The notes beneath the pieces are model-generated. The model was given only the letters and a program-made list of their open reading frames with translations, was not told the origin of the DNA and made no database searches. From the NCBI RefSeq assembly GCF_001039355.2, contig NW_019775613.1:708018-772017 (forward strand): a DNA stretch of 64,000 bases, written 5' to 3'. This DNA is from Lingula anatina. Its lineage: Eukaryota; Brachiopoda; Lingulata; Lingulida; Lingulidae. Made by a program: the position numbers and the translations under genes. Below are positions 61,902 to 64,000 of this stretch, one piece after another (within the stretch, counting starts at the first letter, position 1; the number at the start of each line of letters is the position of its first letter).

Positions 61902-64000
61902 GTGCGAGGCATTGTATGTTGGCTATAAATTCACTGTATATTATACTTGCGAGTGCCTTGGGCTACGCTACTGTTGACAGCACCCCTGAATTCGTTTTAA
62001 TTAAATATATTTCATCCCAAAGGATTATAGTTAAAAAATAAAAACGCAGCAAGTAAAAGTGTAGTGTATGCGTAAGCTATATACAGACGTTTTCGCTGGG
62101 TGAGCTTGCGCTGGGCAACTTTATGTGTTGCGATAACGAGAGACATAAAGAAACACTGCTTAAAATAAATCATTGGTCTCATATTTTGATTTGATTGTGA
62201 CCTCACACAAAGACAAAATGTTGAATTTATGGGCATTATTTCATGTTTTAATTCTTACAAATTACCCCTCGATATTTTCGGAATGTCTAACATATAGTTA
62301 CTTGCATTTTTATCCTAGCCGAAACTCGGAGACGAACCCTCCACCCTCTCCCAGCCCAAAGGACAGCCACCAATGGTGAGACCAATTTGTTACGCAGTTT
62401 ACTGAGAATGCTAGACACGGTGGAGGCTAGGAAATCTGAGAAAGTTCTCGAGGCTCAAAAAAAGCAGACGACATTTAGCAGTAGCCACATCAACGCTGGC
62501 GTTGAATTGTTGGTTTCAACAGATGATTCTGTCTGGAATTATTTCATGACTCGAAATAACAATAACCAACAGGCGGCAGAGACCGAACTGAGAAAATACT
62601 ACGCTATTCTTGTCAATGGGGTAAGTCCATAACGTGTAATTTCACACTTTAGATGTCCTTAATGTTTTTGTGCTTGGTGTACACTGATAATGTTTAACGT
62701 GTTTACTATCGAGCAGTTTTACTGGATTTGCTGAACACTGTAGATGATAGTCTATTAAAGTTAGGAAAGGTATGTAATGTAAAATTGTAATAATCCAATT
62801 ATTTTGCACTGCAGGTTGATCTACGCTATCAGAATATACAAGACCCTGAGATAAATATCTACGTAGTACTGGCTGGTTATCTAATCGCGAAGGTGAGGGC
62901 ACATTTTTTCATTTAATTTCAATTCGCACTCTCACACTCGCACTCTATTATCACTTCTCACATAAATAGATGATCTTGGATGATTTCCATGCAAAAGTGT
63001 GCCCGGTAGTCGAACCAAGTCTGTTTAAAATACGTTTTGAGCCCGGAAATCGTTTTCAGTGCGTGTACGTTGGTTTTATATCAGCAGTATACTCAAAACG
63101 ATCCTTCACATGTGCACGTACTTTTTTGCATTCCCCTGCAGAAATACTTATCTGGCAAACCGTCCCAAAATATTTTTAACTGTTGGTAGTGTACTTGTCT
63201 CTTTGATGTTGTATTTGTAAAATGATGTGAGATAATCGTTACATTGGCCAACAAAAACAAGTTGAATAGTCCGTAGTGATTCTCAACAGTCAAGGTTATT
63301 TGGGCAGAATATATTCGTTATTCTTTTAAATTATTTTTGATAATCAAAGCAAGAAGACAATTGATTGACACCCCCTTTTCGCTCACCCATCTGCTTTTTC
63401 ATTGTTTTTTCATCCCAGAATTCCAATTCACAAGTGTAGGGCCAGCTTACAAGCAATTAGTCCCCTATTAGAAGGACAAATTCACCGAGAATGTTTGCCT
63501 CGAGGAAAAGGCAAGACAATCCACGGGGGTGTAGATCTGTTCAGTATAAGTTGAACTTCTACAAGGTACCTCATAAAAAGAGTAGTATTAATTCTTAACT
63601 GTCTGTTTCCATCACATTAGACTCCAGGGCAATCCTCGTGGTTTAGTGGTAATGTGGTTGGATCGAATGAGGGCAGGGCAGCGGTAGATAACAACAAAGC
63701 CTTGGACAAATGGTGTGAACACAGAAAAAACAACTATGACAGTCTCATCGAAAATGACCATGGCATGGCGTTCACCATGTAAGTATACTTAACATTCGAT
63801 ATTAAATATATCATGATGTTTAATGTCCAGCACGCAATTTTGAATTCGTCAATCTCCCATATAAATTAACTAGCTCAAAAGCCTAACACGCTATTATGAC
63901 AAACGTATTATAATTATTGCTGTTTCTCTACTTCTCAGGCGTGACCTGGCACAATGGAATAACAAGGGAGGACTAAGTTACGGTGTAGCTGGCTATGCAC
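56845..64000 (+). CDS. M12B (ADAM/ADAMTS-like) metalloprotease, 5' part, runs off the window
   Basis: Exons: 56845-56932, 60545-60780, 61370-61456, 61701-61857, 62319-62620, 62815-62892, 63621-63778 and 63939-64000 (cut by the window end). Phases agree at every junction (1, 0, 0, 1, 0, 0, 2). Exon 1 is a signal peptide (MKWLKVVSVIFLNTSLLLAA). Exons 2-4 form a reprolysin-type pro-domain: LRYQFDAHGQKFDLKLEKN, VYFAGDNGE, ALYQDKKNNAAVAVS and FVIDKDNMFELHHL. A Pro/Lys linker (RPKPKPKPEAEPERR) and RRR furin-like sites precede the catalytic domain, which starts at VELLVSTDDSVWNYF and continues through AILVNG, NIYVVLAGYL and DHGMAFT. The HExxHxxGxxH zinc site should follow outside. A secreted or cell-surface protease is expected. 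Ancillary domains, hence ADAM versus ADAMTS, cannot be decided. The exon 2 donor (GTT|GTGTGT) is unusual. Confidence 0.82.
58610..58643. repeat. C-run/G-run hairpin in intron 1 of the protease gene
   Basis: GTAACCCCCCC is mirrored by GGGGGGGTTACG across a T-rich loop, forming a perfect GC-only stem in the large first intron. Confidence 0.7.
59325..59470. mobile_element. Partial second copy of the 28.8-kb foldback element
   Basis: CATTCCCATTAAATCTATCG, GGGAACTCTCATTTTAACAG, ACACGCCTCCTCCTGGCG and TTGGTGATTACACGAGCACG match, in order, the reverse complement of the inner part of the element at 28803-29236 (for example TTAACACGTCTCCTCCTGGC and TTGGTGATTATTCAAGTACG). It lies in intron 1 of the protease gene. 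Confidence 0.65.
59975..60057. repeat. (AT)n microsatellite in intron 1 of the protease gene
   Basis: An uninterrupted run of about 41 AT units. Confidence 0.95.
61057..61242. mobile_element. MITE-like element with near-perfect long terminal inverted repeats
   Basis: The left arm contains ATTCAGAATAGGGGACTAAC, TAGTCCGAGGGTTAAATATGGC. The right arm, in reverse complement, contains ATTCAGAATAAGGGACTAAC, TAGTCCGAGGGTCAAATATGGC. Arms of about 45 nt enclose roughly 85 nt without coding capacity. It sits in intron 2 of the protease gene. Confidence 0.8.
61327..61365. repeat. T-rich tract before the third protease exon
   Basis: A nearly pure T run ending in GCAG acceptor at 61369. It acts as an extended polypyrimidine tract. 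A second pure T run follows the fourth exon's donor at about 61869-61900. Confidence 0.85.

Overview
The window is eukaryotic nuclear DNA from an invertebrate animal. Genes are split by GT-AG introns, simple-sequence tracts are plentiful, small inverted-repeat transposon relics are scattered through it, and an animal-type initiator tRNA is present. The AT-rich base composition and the frequent ACATGTAC-like words fit a lophotrochozoan such as a mollusc or brachiopod, but the sequence alone does not fix the taxon. Single N bases at 5219 and 10780 look like collapsed draft-assembly gaps.

Region 1 (about 1.6-46.9 kb) is a cluster of five paralogous genes for a large secreted protein family that I do not recognise. 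Four are on the + strand (coding spans 2288-6022, 11169-14804, 22780-26881, 33643-37490) and one is on the - strand (45981-40999). Each has an untranslated leader exon and five coding exons. Coding exons 2-4 of that set are 105, 121 and 998 nt in every copy, with the same intron phases. The predicted products (817-903 aa) have a signal peptide, a propeptide ending in a dibasic KR, a short amphipathic stretch, two long helix-rich regions each with one hydrophobic segment, and a cysteine-bearing C-terminal region. The C-terminus differs: three copies stop at a terminal Cys, copy 2 adds a GPI-signal-like tail, and copy 3 adds an Ala/Gln repeat with a basic end. The cluster also holds an orphan promoter plus leader exon (about 30.84-31.05 kb) with no gene behind it, triplicated upstream blocks, an inverted duplication linking copies 1 and 5, and a mosaic copy 5 whose first half resembles copy 4 and second half copy 1. 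An isolated initiator tRNA-Met lies at 7915-7986 on the - strand.

Region 2 (about 50.8-55.4 kb) is one six-exon gene that reads in frame as signal peptide, one thrombospondin type 1 repeat, one transmembrane helix, then an L-rhamnose mutarotase-like domain (252 aa). This is an unusual fusion of an adhesion module with a sugar-mutarotase fold.

Region 3 (about 56.8 kb to the end) is the 5' part of an M12B (ADAM/ADAMTS-like) metalloprotease gene: signal peptide, pro-domain, a Pro/Lys linker with basic cleavage sites, and the start of the catalytic domain. The zinc-binding motif would lie beyond the window.

The remaining DNA is intergenic or intronic and holds foldback/MITE-like elements (28.8-29.2, 31.9-32.2, 59.3-59.5 and 61.06-61.24 kb), microsatellites and homopolymer runs. 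No functional link between the three regions is visible.
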